55,589 nt of DNA. Source: Alectoria sarmentosa (lineage: Eukaryota; Ascomycota; Lecanoromycetes; Lecanorales; Parmeliaceae). The notes beneath the pieces are model-generated. The model had not been told where the DNA came from. It saw only the letters and a program-made list of their open reading frames with translations, and did no database searches. Positions 26,547-37,791 of this stretch are shown piece after piece. The stretch covers positions 1-55,589 of the forward strand of contig WOGZ01000227.1 in assembly GCA_009733775.1 (NCBI GenBank). Direction: 5' to 3'. A program made the position numbers and the translations under genes. Position 1 is the first letter of the stretch. Every line of letters begins with the position of its first letter.

Positions 26547-29500
26547 ATGGAGAAGCTCAAGAACCTTATGTAAGACGCCTCGCTACCTGTCTGTGTCTGC
26601 GATTTCCAACCTACTAATGCAGCTTTCGTGGGTAGCAATCCTGGAAACAAGAAAGATGATGAAGTTATGTATGGCTCCGGACGATCTGATGACCCCGTTC
26701 ATACCGGAGAGACCAACGTGGGAAACTCCAACGTTAGCTCCGGTCAAGGTAGGCATTGAATTCCGTGTGAAGACTCGACCGATTGACTGACAATCAATAC
26801 AGGCAGTCATTTTGGCAGCAGTCACACCGCCGGACATGACCCCTTATTCGCCTCGAGCAATCCCACTGGGACAAACCAATACGATAGTGGTGCCACTGGG
26901 GGTGCCTCCCATGGTCTCAGCGAGCCCTACGCTTCGCGTATGCCTGGAGGATTTGACGACGACGACGCCGCAACAACTGCCAGCGTGAGCTCCGGTGTTC
27001 CAGGTCAATCTCAGTCACGATCAGCCAAGAATGGCGCCAACGAGCCAACTTTCACCGATAAACCTCTTCCCCGTGAACCTGCTTCAGGTATGTATATTTC
27101 TGGGGTAACAAATCCTGCCTCAATTGGGTCTTATGACCTCGCTTCAGTACAATGCTGACTCCAAAATCCCATTGGCAGGGAAAGGACTTGGACAGAGCAG
27201 TCTCACTGGTAACAGCTACCCAGACCGCAGCGTTGGAAACAGCCCCGGAAACGGAGACCAATTACGCTCGTCTCACTTTGACCGCGATGCTGCTCTTGGG
27301 GCGGGAGCCGTTGGAGCCAGTATTCACCGTCATGAAGACCCGCAGCGAGACAATTTCGCTCCAGAAAGTGGCCGCACATTTCCCCTCGGAGGCAGCTCCA
27401 CATCCAGTGGGTATGGCTCTGGTACCGGTGCAATACCAAACTCAGGCACTCAAGGCTCCCTAGGCCGTGATAGTATGCTCGGAGCTGGAACTGGAACTGG
27501 AACGACGACAGGTACCGGCTATGGACCCGAATCTTGGCAACACGAACACCAGCATCATGGCCACCAGTATGAAGGCGATCCATGTGAAAATGGAGGGGTC
27601 GGCAGCCAAGAAGGTCCTCATTTCGTTTCCGGACCTCACGTTACAGACACGGCAAATCGTCTTGATCCCCATGTTAGCAGCGGCATTGGAGGTGCAGGGA
27701 CCACTGGCGACTCCAGCGGAGAATATCACCACGGCCACCGCGGCGAAGAAGCTGCACTTAGAGCTGGAGCTGGCGCGGCTGGACTGTGGTCATTAGAGGC
27801 ACACAACACTCCACGTTCAAGAATTGACCCATCGAGTAAGGATCGTCACGGCCTTGATGAGACCGGAGGTATGTACATTTTGGAGGAAAACTCTTCCTAA
27901 CTCGCACCAATTTTCGATCTTGTTTCCATTTCGAGCTGCCTTATCGCTCTGGTCATGACCCTGAAGAAGTAATGCTAATTACATAATCTTTACAGGTGGC
28001 GAGTACGGTAACGACCGCGGTATTACTACAGATGTATCATCTACAGGCAAGACCGCTGGCCCTCATAAGTCCGATATGCTGAACAAGTTGGACCCCCGCG
28101 TCGACTCTGATCTGTCAAAGCAGCCAGGTTCCCACGATGGTGACCGGCGTGATGCGGCTTCGACGGGAGCTAGCGGTGCTGGACTGTATGAGGCAAAGAA
28201 GCAACTTCGTGGCAATGAACCCAATCTGGCGACGTCGAGCCCTGCTGCCGGCGTGGGCGGTCAAAGACCTTACGGTTCAGGCGTTGTCCCTAGCATAGAT
28301 CCTACACCTTTAGGTATAACAAGAGACGAATCTGCAGTCTCTTCAGCTGGAAGCGGCCATCAGCCTGCCACTACCTCCGACCACCACAATAAGAGAGATG
28401 CAGACCTGGCAGGTGCCAGTGGTATCAGTGCATACGAAGCAGAAAAGCATTTTGGCTCCAGCAACCGTTCTGATCTTGCAGCGACTCCACAAGACCAATT
28501 GGCGGGATCAGGTCACCAGCCAGTCACCGCAAGTAGCTCCTCTCCTTATTCATCTTCTAGCTACGGTAACGAAAGCCAGGCCCAAGCTGGGCACCACACC
28601 AAACGTGACCCTCTGAATGCAGGCGGCGCTGGGGCTGGAGTTACAGGTGGAGTAGACGAGGCACAAAAGATGAGAGATTATGGTCGCACTGATCTTGAAA
28701 CTCAAGAGCGAAAGCATCAGCATCCTGGAGCTTCGATTTCAACCTACCCGTCTCCTGGTTATGGCAACGATAATGACAAGGGACATCACACAGGCCATCA
28801 TACGGGCAGAGATGCTGCTATTGTTGGAGGTGTTGGGGCCGGGGCTTTGGTTGGTCACGAAAACTCCAAAAGAGATGCTGCTGGTAGTGGAATTGAGTCT
28901 CGCAAAGGCAATTTGCTAGGCCATCATACTGGCAGAGATACCGCAACTGTTGGGGAAACTGGGACTGGGGTTGGGGCTGTGGCTGGTTACAACAACGAGC
29001 CTCATCAAGAAACCTCGCACGGGCATCAGACCGACAGAGATGCTGCAGCTGTTGGGGGTGTTGGAGCCGGCGCTGGTGCTTTGACCGATCAGAAATCCTC
29101 TCAGAGAGACGCTGCTAGTCATGGTACCCAGCCTTATCGAAGCGGTTCGCGAAGGCATCATACCGGCAGAGACGTGGCGATTCTTGGCGGCGCTGCCGGC
29201 GCGGGCGGTCTGGCTGAGCACGAAGATTCCAAAAAAGACTCCGAGGAATTGCAGAAAGAGCACGCCAAAGAAGAAAAGGCTCTCGAGAAGGAGCACTCAA
29301 AGGAGTTCAAGCACCAGAACAAAGAGCTTGCGAAGGAGGAGAAAGCGCACGAAAAGGCTGTTCAGAAGTCCGAGAAGAAACACGAGAAAGCCATCGAAAA
29401 GGACGAGAAACATGAAAAAGGGGAGAAGAAGCACGGTGGCCTTCTTGGGTTCCTTTATCGTGACAAGCCCGAAAAAGATATAAAAGAGGAAGAAGCCCGT

Positions 29501-29761
29501 CGCCAAGCAGCCACACACCTGGGCCGTGGCGAAGAGGAGATGGCCGCTGGGGCAGGCCCCGTTGGATTTGAATCTCGTAGTGGCTACGATCCGCTTCAGG
29601 GAGAGCATGGGAGTCAATCGGGGGTTCACGATGCCCCTATTGGAATCGGATCTGGTCCCACGACTCACGACGCCTACGGCGCTCACGACTCGGGCCATAA
29701 CAAGCTGCATAAAGACCCTCCTGCAAAAGTGCTCGAATCTCGAGGCTACCAAGTACAGTGA
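26547..29761 (+). CDS. Glycine/histidine-rich LEA-like hydrophilic protein
   Basis: The predicted protein has 958 residues from five exons: 26547-26569, 26636-26748, 26803-27087, 27179-27868 and 27996-29761. Introns have GT..AG ends and CTAAT or CTGAC branch sites, and all joins keep frame. The conserved start reads MEKLKNLI, then NPGNKKDDEVMYGSGRSDDP, a motif common in uncharacterised Pezizomycotina proteins. The middle is Gly/Ser/His-rich. About residues 638-775 carry four units of H-H/Q-T-G/D-RD-(A/T/V) followed by a Gly/Ala-rich segment and often KRDAA or QRDAA. Residues about 785-848 form a Lys/Glu heptad-like helix (KEHAKEEKALEKEHSKEFK), followed by KKHGGLLGFLYRDKP. There is no signal peptide or membrane segment. 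The composition resembles LEA/hydrophilin stress proteins; a role in desiccation or osmotic protection is inference. Family membership is fairly sure, function is not. Confidence 0.85.
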
Positions 29762-30741
29762 AGTGAATGTCTCGTACCATCGAAACACATTTTCTTGTCA
29801 TGCTACCTAGCGTTGCTAAACCATCTAGGGACTTGTGAACGCTTTGAGATGCTCCATAGTGCTTGGCTTCGTAGCGCCAGGAATGACGTGTACAAAGGAG
29901 CAAAGTTACCATGCTCGAGTTTGTGCTCCCTTGTGGAAATGGTCATGATTTCATTTTAGCATGTGAACAATGAGGTTTCTTTAAAGCGAGATGGCCTTTG
30001 AACTTAGCTACCTGATGGTACCGCTGTGGTGCTGTTGACAAATGCCCAATCGAAATGCGCACAAGCGCACAATACAGCCAGCCGCAACAGCGTGCATGGA
30101 GGACGCTCTATACTTTGTGAATTCGAATTAGATGCTTCTTCGATATCTCCTAGGACTACAGAGCACGCAGAAAGGTAGGAGAGATTTTGATTTCCCCACC
30201 ATTCACAAGTTGGTACTCCGAGGGTCATTGACAGACGTTACGACCACGCTAAATCTGTTCTTTGCTAAGGTACCACTCACCCAAATCGCAGTGCGAAAAC
30301 CCTGAGGAAAATGAATCAAGATGAAGAACAGGGCTCAGAGATAGAATGCATGTAATATTGAATGCCCAGTGTGTGGTGAGATATCAACTACCTAGTGAAA
30401 GATTGCAATTTTAGAAGAGTAGTGGTATGAATGGCGATCATCCGTTTTGCATGGCCGGAATCTACCATTTGCATCTACGTCAATGATCGTCGCAGGGATT
30501 ATTACTTGGCAATTTGAAGCTCTCTCCCACGCCCTGGAGCAAATCAAGCTCAACACGGCTGGCTCAACACGTCACCGCTAACTCTACCTATTTCACATTC
30601 CATGTCTTACACTGCCTCTTGTCTTTTTCCCACCTTCAGTCTTCCATCATCTCAATCAATTAATCAATCAATTAATTGACAGTTAAATACTCCATTTCCA
30701 AATCCCTCGTCTCAATTTCCATAGCCAAAGACCCAGCAAAC
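29762..30741. promoter_or_regulatory. Intergenic region with glutamate decarboxylase promoter
   Basis: No convincing gene lies in these 980 bases; open frames are short and lack recognisable motifs. Close to the decarboxylase start there is a pyrimidine-rich stretch (about 30600-30660) and a short TCAATCAATTAATCAATCAA repeat (30653-30675). A TTGACAG just after the repeat could be a leader-intron acceptor, but no clear donor was found. Confidence 0.5.
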
Positions 30742-32464
30742 ATGGTTCACCTCGCGTCCGTTCCCAATGACATGGAGGCCAATGCTCCCGTGGTCAAGGG
30801 CATGGAGGACCTGAAACTTGAGCCCAACGACGAGGAAGATGAAGTCACGGCATCCGTTTACGGTTCCCGCTTCGCCGCCGAGTGTCTTCCTATGCACGAA
30901 ATGCCGGAGAAGGAGATGCCCAAAGAGATTGCATATCGTATGATCAAAGACGATTTGAGTCTGGACGGCAACCCCATGCTGAATTTGGCCAGCTTCGTTA
31001 CCACCTACATGGTATGCTTGTGCGACCTGGTCCACTTGCGTTTAGTGCTAATGAGAAAATGCTATGCTTAGGAGGAGGAAGTCGAGAAGCTCATGGCTGA
31101 GGCCCTGCCCAAGAACTTCATTGACTACGAGGAATATCCGCAGACCGCCGACATTCAAAACCGTTGTGTTTCAATGATTGCGAGGATGTTCAACGCACCT
31201 ACCCACGACGAAAACGAAAACGCCATGGGGACAAGCACCGTTGGGTCATCCGAGGCCATCGTGCGTATTTTTTAGTCAATTTGGTCACTCGCCCACTGCT
31301 GACTTTGCCTCAGATGCTGGGAACGCTTGCCATGAAGAAGCGCTGGCAAAACAAGCGTAAAGCCGCCGGCAAGGACTACTCCAAGCCCAACATCGTCATG
31401 AACTCCGCTGTGCAGGTGTGCTGGGAGAAAGCAGCTCGCTACTTTGAAGTCGAGGAGCGCTACGTCTTCTGCACTGAGGATCGCTACGTCATTGATCCCA
31501 AAGAGGCCGTCAATTTGGTGGATGAAAATACTATTGGTATTTGTGCTATCATCGGGACTACATATACCGGAGAATACGAGGACGTCAAAGCCATCAACGA
31601 CCTTCTTGTCGAGAAGAAGATTGATTGCCCAATCCATGTTGATGCTGCTAGCGGAGGTTTCGTGGCGCCTTTTGTCGTGCCAAACCTGCCTTGGGATTTC
31701 CGTCTGGAGAAGGTGATTTCAATCAACGTCTCTGGTCACAAGTACGGTCTAGTATGTGTACTCGATTCTCCAATTAATGTGATTTTTTTGTTTGATTAAT
31801 GACTTTCTAGGTTTACCCCGGTGTCGGCTGGGTCGTCTGGCGCTCGCCCGAATACCTTCCTAAAGAACTGGTCTTTAACATCAACTACCTTGGCGCCGAC
31901 CAAGCCTCGTTCACCCTCAACTTCTCCAAAGGCGCCTCCCAAGTAATTGGCCAGTATTACCAGATGATCCGTCTTGGCAAGCACGGCTATCGTTCCATCA
32001 TGCTCAATCTTACCCGTACATCTGACTACCTTGCTTCCGCCCTCGAGAAGCTCGGATTTTTGATCATGAGCAAGAAGGGAGGTGAAGGTTTGCCGCTTGT
32101 GGCATTTAGGCTGGACCCAAAGGACAAGCACCACTTCGATGAATTCGCCGTTGCTCATCATTTGCGAGAAAGGGGCTGGGTGGTGCCTGCATACACCATG
32201 GCTCCGCATAGCGAGAAGCTTAAGCTCATGAGAGTCGTTGTGCGTGAAGACTTCTCTAGGGCAAGATGTGACACGCTCGTTGCAGACATCAAGTTGGCGA
32301 TGGAGTCTCTTAAGGGAATGGATAAGAGCACTGTGGCACATCATACCAAGCATGTCAATAAGCATCATACCTCGAGCGGAAAATCCGAGGCGACCAACAA
32401 GCATTACAAGGGTGAGAAGCATTCGCTTCAGGGCAAGACTGGAAAAACCCACGCGGTTTGCTAG
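30742..32464 (+). CDS. Glutamate decarboxylase (PLP-dependent)
   Basis: This enzyme converts L-glutamate to GABA and CO2 in the cytosol, feeding the GABA shunt. Four exons (30742-31011, 31072-31260, 31314-31751, 31811-32464) join in phase 0 to give 516 residues, the usual size for fungal enzymes. Family landmarks are GNPMLNLASFVTTYM near residue 76, MGTSTVGSSEAI before intron 2, HVDAASGGF at about 261-269 with the cofactor-binding Asp, and SGHKYG with the Schiff-base Lys at 296, directly before intron 3. YPGVGWVVWR and FNINYLGADQ follow. The start is the first ATG after a pyrimidine-rich leader and gives MVHLASVPNDME. The last 40 residues are a His/Lys-rich tail ending in HAVC, beyond the catalytic fold. 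Identity is secure. Confidence 0.95.
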
Positions 32465-32700
32465 AAAGAGTCAAGGAGCCAAGCACTGGTGGGATAGGCG
32501 CAGCCGCAATTGAATATGAAGCAAGGTTATGTTAGTATGACAAGCGATGAATTGCTCTACAGTATGAGGTTCGCATCCAAAAATAGCAAAAGAAAGGGAA
32601 GGGAAAAATGGCATGAATAGTGCTCTCGACGGTCATGAAACTACACGTAGATCTACCAGCTATTATGTTTGTCTTGTGTTGCCCTCCAAGCCGCGATTGT

Positions 32701-33244
32701 TCAATCTTCACGCCTCCTCTGCTCTTTTCGAACTCGCTCCAATTTGGACAATGCCTTCTGCTTCACCCATTTCCTTCGGTCCTTTGCATCTTCTATGATC
32801 CTGGCGAGGACTTTCTCGAAGTCTCTTTGTTCCTCGCAAGCTGCTGTTTTAGTGTAGCAGCCCGGTGTGTTAGCGGGGCTCCACTCCAGGTGCAGAAGCT
32901 CTTCGCACTGAAATTTGACTACTGAGCTCGTTGATGGATCCAAATCGATGGGGCACGTAATATCTCTTGGGTTTTGCGGCCTTTTCCTGGTTTGCATACA
33001 TCACCCGGCACAATCTCCGTGCACCTCCTATGGGCCAATTCGTTGAGACGCGTAACTTCCTCGGTACTATCCAAGTATCACTAGCAGCTTTCCTGATGCG
33101 GTCTCGAAGGCGTTCATGCACAAAGTCGTGTTCACAACACGAAGGCCGTGCAATAAGACGCAGCGTACTTCCAGTGACATGGCAATGCAGGCAGCAAACT
33201 GAGTAATCTTCGGCTTCATTACCAAGACAACGAGGCTCGATTGA
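32701..33244 (-). CDS. Probable small basic Cys-rich protein (5' end unresolved)
   Basis: Two overlapping open frames join through an 82-nt intron (32841-32922; donor GTAGTC, GCTAAC branch, acceptor CAGCAG). The exon at 32923-33244 starts after a CTACTTTCAG acceptor. It encodes a Cys/His cluster (VCCLHCHVTG, then RPSCCEHDFVHERLRDRI), followed by TWIVPRKLRVSTNWPIGG and KPKRYYVPHRFGSINEL. The exon at 32701-32840 encodes an Arg/Lys/Glu-rich helix (FEKVLARIIEDAKDRRKW, then QKALSKLERVRKEQRRRED and stop). The Cys/His spacing could bind zinc, but no known finger is matched. A first exon containing MTLSSTIL (near 33330-33355) would splice in phase 0. I do not recognise the family. The alternatives are a decayed gene or chance open frames. 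Confidence 0.4.
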
Positions 33245-34298
33245 CTGAAAGTAGCAACACAGACGGGTTGAGAAGCTTTATCAACAGAAAGAGATTGGCA
33301 AATCATCATGCAGTCACCGCGTGTTAGTACGAGGATGGTTGATGACAAGGTCATCAGAATGTAAGAGGATATGTTACTTAATCCATACCCAGCCTTTCCG
33401 TCTGGAAGCAAAGACTGGGGGAGTGCAAACGACGAAAGCATATGAGCCTTGGTGGGCTCGCTGATTCTAGATGCACGCACAGGTGATACCTTGGGTGGCA
33501 CTCTCTTCATTGGATGGTTTGTCAGGTATGGTATCCGAATTGTCTCTGGGCTCTGTAGTTGGGGAAACAATAGTACAGTATTATGGAGATGATGGCTGAT
33601 AGTTTGAACCACACGAAGGAAGAGATGTGCACAGTGGTATGGCAACAGTGATGAAAAAATTTACATAATTTCAATCGAGGATTTCTCGCTGATGAGGCCT
33701 AACAGTTTGAGTTTGCATATTGACTTTGGCTAGAGTGCCTCGAGTGCTAGAAAGATCAGATCAGACAGGAGTCTTGGCAGGAAATGGGCGCAAGGTGTTT
33801 CTGACCCCTGAAAAGAAGTAATAATAGTAATGAAATAACACAAGTTTCAAAGATGCAGTGCCAAGCAATTAATGCGGCTCATCCTTGCATGAAACACTCA
33901 CTCACTCTTGACAAAACATTCTTCATTCTTTCCACCAGAGACCACCTGTTGATGACTGACTGCTCCTTACTCCCTACTCCACACTTCACACTTCACATTC
34001 ACATTCACATTCACATTCACATTCACACTTTCCACTTTCCACTTTCCACTTTTGCCGGCCGAATCTCGCTCTTTGTATGAATCAAATCCTCTGGGCAGCC
34101 TTGCCCCCTTGAACGTTGAAACGTAAGCACGTTCAACTATCCCTTGCTGCCTCGCAGTCAGACGTTTTGCGGCAATGGCGACAACGCTAAAAGAATAAGT
34201 AGAAACTCCTTCCCTGTCACATCCTCCCAGGCTACCCAATTGCCAATCCTTCTCGCTTCCTTTTCCAGCTGGCCTTTCTCCCTCCTCCTCTTCACCCA
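33245..34298. promoter_or_regulatory. Intergenic region upstream of the glycosyltransferase gene
   Basis: Apart from a possible 5' exon of the preceding minus-strand gene (33300-33650), no coding signal is supported. The last 350 bases are pyrimidine-rich and contain the CATTCA/CTTTCCA microsatellite listed separately, typical of a fungal leader and promoter. Confidence 0.4.
33980..34052. repeat. Compound microsatellite, (CATTCA)n then (CTTTCCA)n
   Basis: About five CATTCA units are followed directly by about four CTTTCCA units. It lies roughly 250 bp upstream of the glycosyltransferase start, so unit number could alter the promoter or leader length. The open frames crossing it are products of the repeat. 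Confidence 0.85.
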
Positions 34299-35712
34299 AT
34301 GTCAGAATACATCAAATCTACTTTGGCATTTCTGCCTCAGAAAGTACACTCCCTACCCTCCTTCTCTTCTTACCGACCCAACCTGCCCAACATCCAATTC
34401 CATGCGGCCAGCTTCCAAGGCCAGAACAACCTGCCTACAAGGAATCCAAGGGCCTTCATCACCTTCGCCTTTCTACTATTCCTGCTGTTCTGGAAAGACA
34501 TTATACGAGATGTTTGTTCGCATGTTGCGACCCGCCGCCTGCCAGTCCCAGTCGTCGAGGTCAGCCCAATTAGGAACAACACACTCGGGGTGAGTCTACT
34601 GGAAGGCTGTATTACCTCTGCGGATGATTAATAGTACGAGCAGTTTCAAAACATATTCGTCCTCTCTCTACCAGAACGAGGCGACCGAAGAACACCCCTC
34701 CTCGCTGCGGCAAATGCAACAAATCTCACACTCACGGTGCTTGATGCCATACGAGACAGGCAAATACCCCAATCGGATTGGCCTCAGGTATGTCGCTCCC
34801 ATGCTTTTTCAATTCCCTGATTGTTGATAGATTTGCTAGTGGTGGGGAACAAACAATTGGGTGCCGAAGGAAGGGGAACTAGGCTGCCTTATGTCCCATG
34901 TGAGGACGTGGAGAAAGTAAGCCGTCGCACTGAATGTGCACCTGGGGCGGAGAAGTCCTAACGCTCAATGCAGAATGATACATGAAAATATCTCGACCGC
35001 CCTCATAATGGAAAGTGATGTTGATTGGGATATGCGGATCAAAGACACCATGGTTGGAGTAGGCGATGGGGTGAAAGCGGTCGCTGACTGGCCATTCCCT
35101 GACCCTCAACACCCTCGGGACTTCTCCAAAGAATTAAGCCCATATGGAGACAAATGGGATCTCATGTGGATTGGGCATTGCGGTATCAATGCCGACGGCA
35201 ACGGTCGTATCTATGCGTTTAATGACTCTTCCGCAGCTGACGAAGACCATGCATGGAATTTTGGCGAAAGGCCTGCAGAGGGGCATAGGCCTCCAGGTAC
35301 ACGTATCGTCTTTCAACCCCGCAAAACCGTCTGCACCACGTCCTACGCAATGAGTCTTGCGGGAGCTCGCAAATTTGAGAAGCTATTCAAACAAGCTAAC
35401 TCGCCTATCGATTTGAAGTTGTGGGATCACTGTGAACATGACCAAACGACTCGCTGCGTGGGCACATGGCCGCAGGTCATCAGTATGACAGAGTCCAAAA
35501 CGAATATCAAGCATACCGGAGGTGGCCTCTCCTTTGGACACGAAGTCACAGAGGAGAGGATTGTTGCAGGCAATGCGATCCAAATATCCGCCAGGGTCAA
35601 TGCACATCTTGGATTGGCGGACAAGGGACCGATGAGATGGAAGTCAGAATGGGCGAATGGGGAGAAGAAAAAAGAAGAGGCGGATGATGAAGTTATCAAT
35701 GACAGCGATTAG
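34299..35712 (+). CDS. Family 25 (LPS-type) glycosyltransferase, type II membrane protein
   Basis: Four exons (34299-34589, 34635-34787, 34840-34916, 34974-35712) give 419 residues. A single hydrophobic segment at residues 52-65 (AFITFAFLLFLLFW) after a basic N-terminus predicts a Golgi/ER type II anchor with a lumenal catalytic domain. The GT25 core begins at FVLSLPERGDRR (105-116), continues through LTLTVLDAIRDR and GELGCLMSHVRTWRK, and includes ALIMESDVDWD (183-193) with the Asp cluster expected to bind the metal and nucleotide-sugar. The domain matches the family related to bacterial LPS glycosyltransferases. Donor and acceptor sugars cannot be told. The first intron is only 45 nt. In intron 2 the second of two close AGs must be used, since the first leads to an immediate stop. 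Confidence 0.88.
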
Positions 35713-36134
35713 GTGGAACAATTTTCGATGCATTCGGCGTTGGGGGAATCATGATACCCATCAAATGCGAGCTATAGAGGGGCGTTTTGCTGCCATTTTG
35801 GGCTTTTTGGGCTTGCATTGCCGGCGCATGGACATTGCCACGAAGAAGTTATGGCAGTTTATAGCAAGGCGTCGAGAGGCGTTTGACGCGATCACTGGAA
35901 TAACATGATGCGTCCATCAACATCTTAGGTTCATATCGACATGAGAGTTTATCGTTCAACAGTGCACCATAGATCTTGGCTCAATTTTGGATGGCTCCCC
36001 TGACCGAGGGACCTGCGGTTAATTTCCTCTCGTGTATTTAGCTAACGTAAGTACCTAGTCTCAGCATTTTGCATTTCAACAGATTTTTTTTGAAGACCGG
36101 AGATGTTTGACTCTGACCAACTCGATGCTTTCTT
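35713..36134. other. Convergent intergenic region
   Basis: This lies between the 3' ends of the glycosyltransferase (+) and the sulfotransferase-like gene (-). It should contain both 3' untranslated regions. No gene or repeat is seen. Confidence 0.6.
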
Positions 36135-37791
36135 TTAGGCTGTCAAGGTGAACTGCTTGAGGTATTCGTAGTGCTTGACGTTTGCATTGACTGTTTGCCG
36201 GATGACCTTCGCTCCTTTCGCTCCAAACTTTTCCAGCCACTCGCTGTCTTCTTCTTCATCGCTCTTCGCTTTCTTCTTCTTTCGGCCACAAGAATCAGCT
36301 CTATTCGAAAGAAGAAAGAAATGATTGGAAGGTGGAGGTAGGAAAAATTCCAGACTACAGGATCGTCTTCTTATCGAATAAAAAAAAGATTACTTACGTG
36401 TTTTCGCGGCTTAAGATCGCAACTGTTCAAGGCATCCTCGTGAAAGCCCTTCCATTTCTCAAAGGCATCCTTGGCATGCTTCTGGTCCTCCTCGGAGTCC
36501 CAACTGAGCATCCGGTCGTGGTACCCGATGCCCACACTCTTGCAATAAGCTGCAATGATACCGGCCGGATCATCAAGTAGATCATCTGCATCGATAACAC
36601 AGATGTCCAATTCGTTGGCATTACTGTTAGTGCTCCCGTTCATGTGGATGTCCTGGGATGCAATCTTAGGGCCCACCTGACCAATAACACGCAAGTAGTC
36701 AAAGACGCGTCGAAGCTCGTCATATCCGGCCTCGGAAGGCATGAAATTGTAGAATCCAGTGACTTCATCAAGTGGTGGAACAGTGCAACGATAGTAAGAG
36801 GGAATGCTGTAGCGTGGATGGCGAATCAGGAAGGTAAAATGAAACTTGCCTAATATCTCGCTTGGAATGACCGTCGGATTTCGAAGCTCCTGTTCAGTAG
36901 CGTATGGATAAGGATCAAGCTTCACACTGTTGGCCACAACCTTGGAGTGAGGCTCGAACGTACCAACGCCTCGTTCCTTTCTGGCCAGAGAAGGAGCGAT
37001 CGACGGTGGTGCACCATTCGGAGGGACGAGATAATGGACAATGTCCTTGATGAAGATACGCCTGCCCTGTTGAGGGGTGAGTATACCATAGTCGAAATGC
37101 CTTGAACGTTCTCAATCACACAGTTTGGACCCAGAAGCAAGCATTTAATTTATCATCAAAGGCCACAGAAGGAGAATGTTCAATTCGAGTGCTTTGGACG
37201 CGAGTCGCAGCTGCAACTAGATCGGGTATCTTGAGACGGGAAGAAGGCATAGTTCGAGGAGAAGAAAAGACATGTCAGATTAAAAAAAGCCGATCCAGAA
37301 TTGTGCCTGAAGAGGGACCAATGCCAAGACAGGGCAGCGACGACAGGTGCTGAGGCATGCATGTCAAGAACAGAGGGATTACCGAAGACTTCAAGGATTG
37401 CAGCATGAAAAACCCACGTCTACTTGAAAGCTGTGCAACGAAGAAGGGTGGTGCTGCAGGACACGAAGCTACACTGGAAGGGGTGATTCGGACCTCAGCA
37501 GCCCCTGTCTCAATTCTGTCCAGGACGGTGCGGAAGGTCGACTGGGCAAGGCCACTGTCGAGCCTGGCCTTCTCATCATTCTCGTATCTGGAACTTAATC
37601 TCTCGGGGCCATAATAGAAGGCATCGCCAAACGGTTCGTGGACGCATTGGAGGATGTCACGTCGAGTCATGAAAACCTGGAAATAGATGAGCTCCAAGAT
37701 GAGTGTTGGAGTGTGAGGTCAAAGTTACTCTTTCGAAAGCAGTCGAGCATGAACGTGGATGAGTAGCAACAAAGATGGGTCTGTTTGACAT
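36135..37791 (-). CDS. P-loop sulfotransferase-like protein
   Basis: Exons in order on the minus strand are 37791-37729, 37676-37494, 37066-36398 and a last exon from about 36298 or 36278 to 36135; the product is about 350 residues. The N-terminus IFVATHPRSCSTAFERVFMT carries the PAPS 5'-phosphosulfate-type loop. HEPFGDAFYYGPERLS, FIKDIVHYL, then FLIRHPRYSIPSYYR (3'-phosphate-type motif) and EVTGFYNFMPSEAGYDELRR follow, as in a widespread fungal sulfotransferase-fold family. The C-terminus reads EEEDSEWLEKFG and ends VKHYEYLKQFTLTA. The real substrate is unknown. Two joins are doubtful. The 427-nt intron 37067-37493 has a poor donor (GTCCGA). The last intron has a perfect GTAAGT donor but needs an AAG acceptor to stay in frame, or else the GTAATC donor 4 nt downstream. 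Confidence 0.82.

Noticed and set aside
28916..29296. Long frames on the opposite strand of the LEA-like gene
   Set aside because: They mirror the GC-biased repeats of the real gene and match nothing by themselves.
33067..33645. 192-codon minus-strand frame
   Set aside because: No recognisable domain, and its 3' half overlaps in another phase the better-supported Cys-rich exon. At most its middle could supply that gene's first exon.
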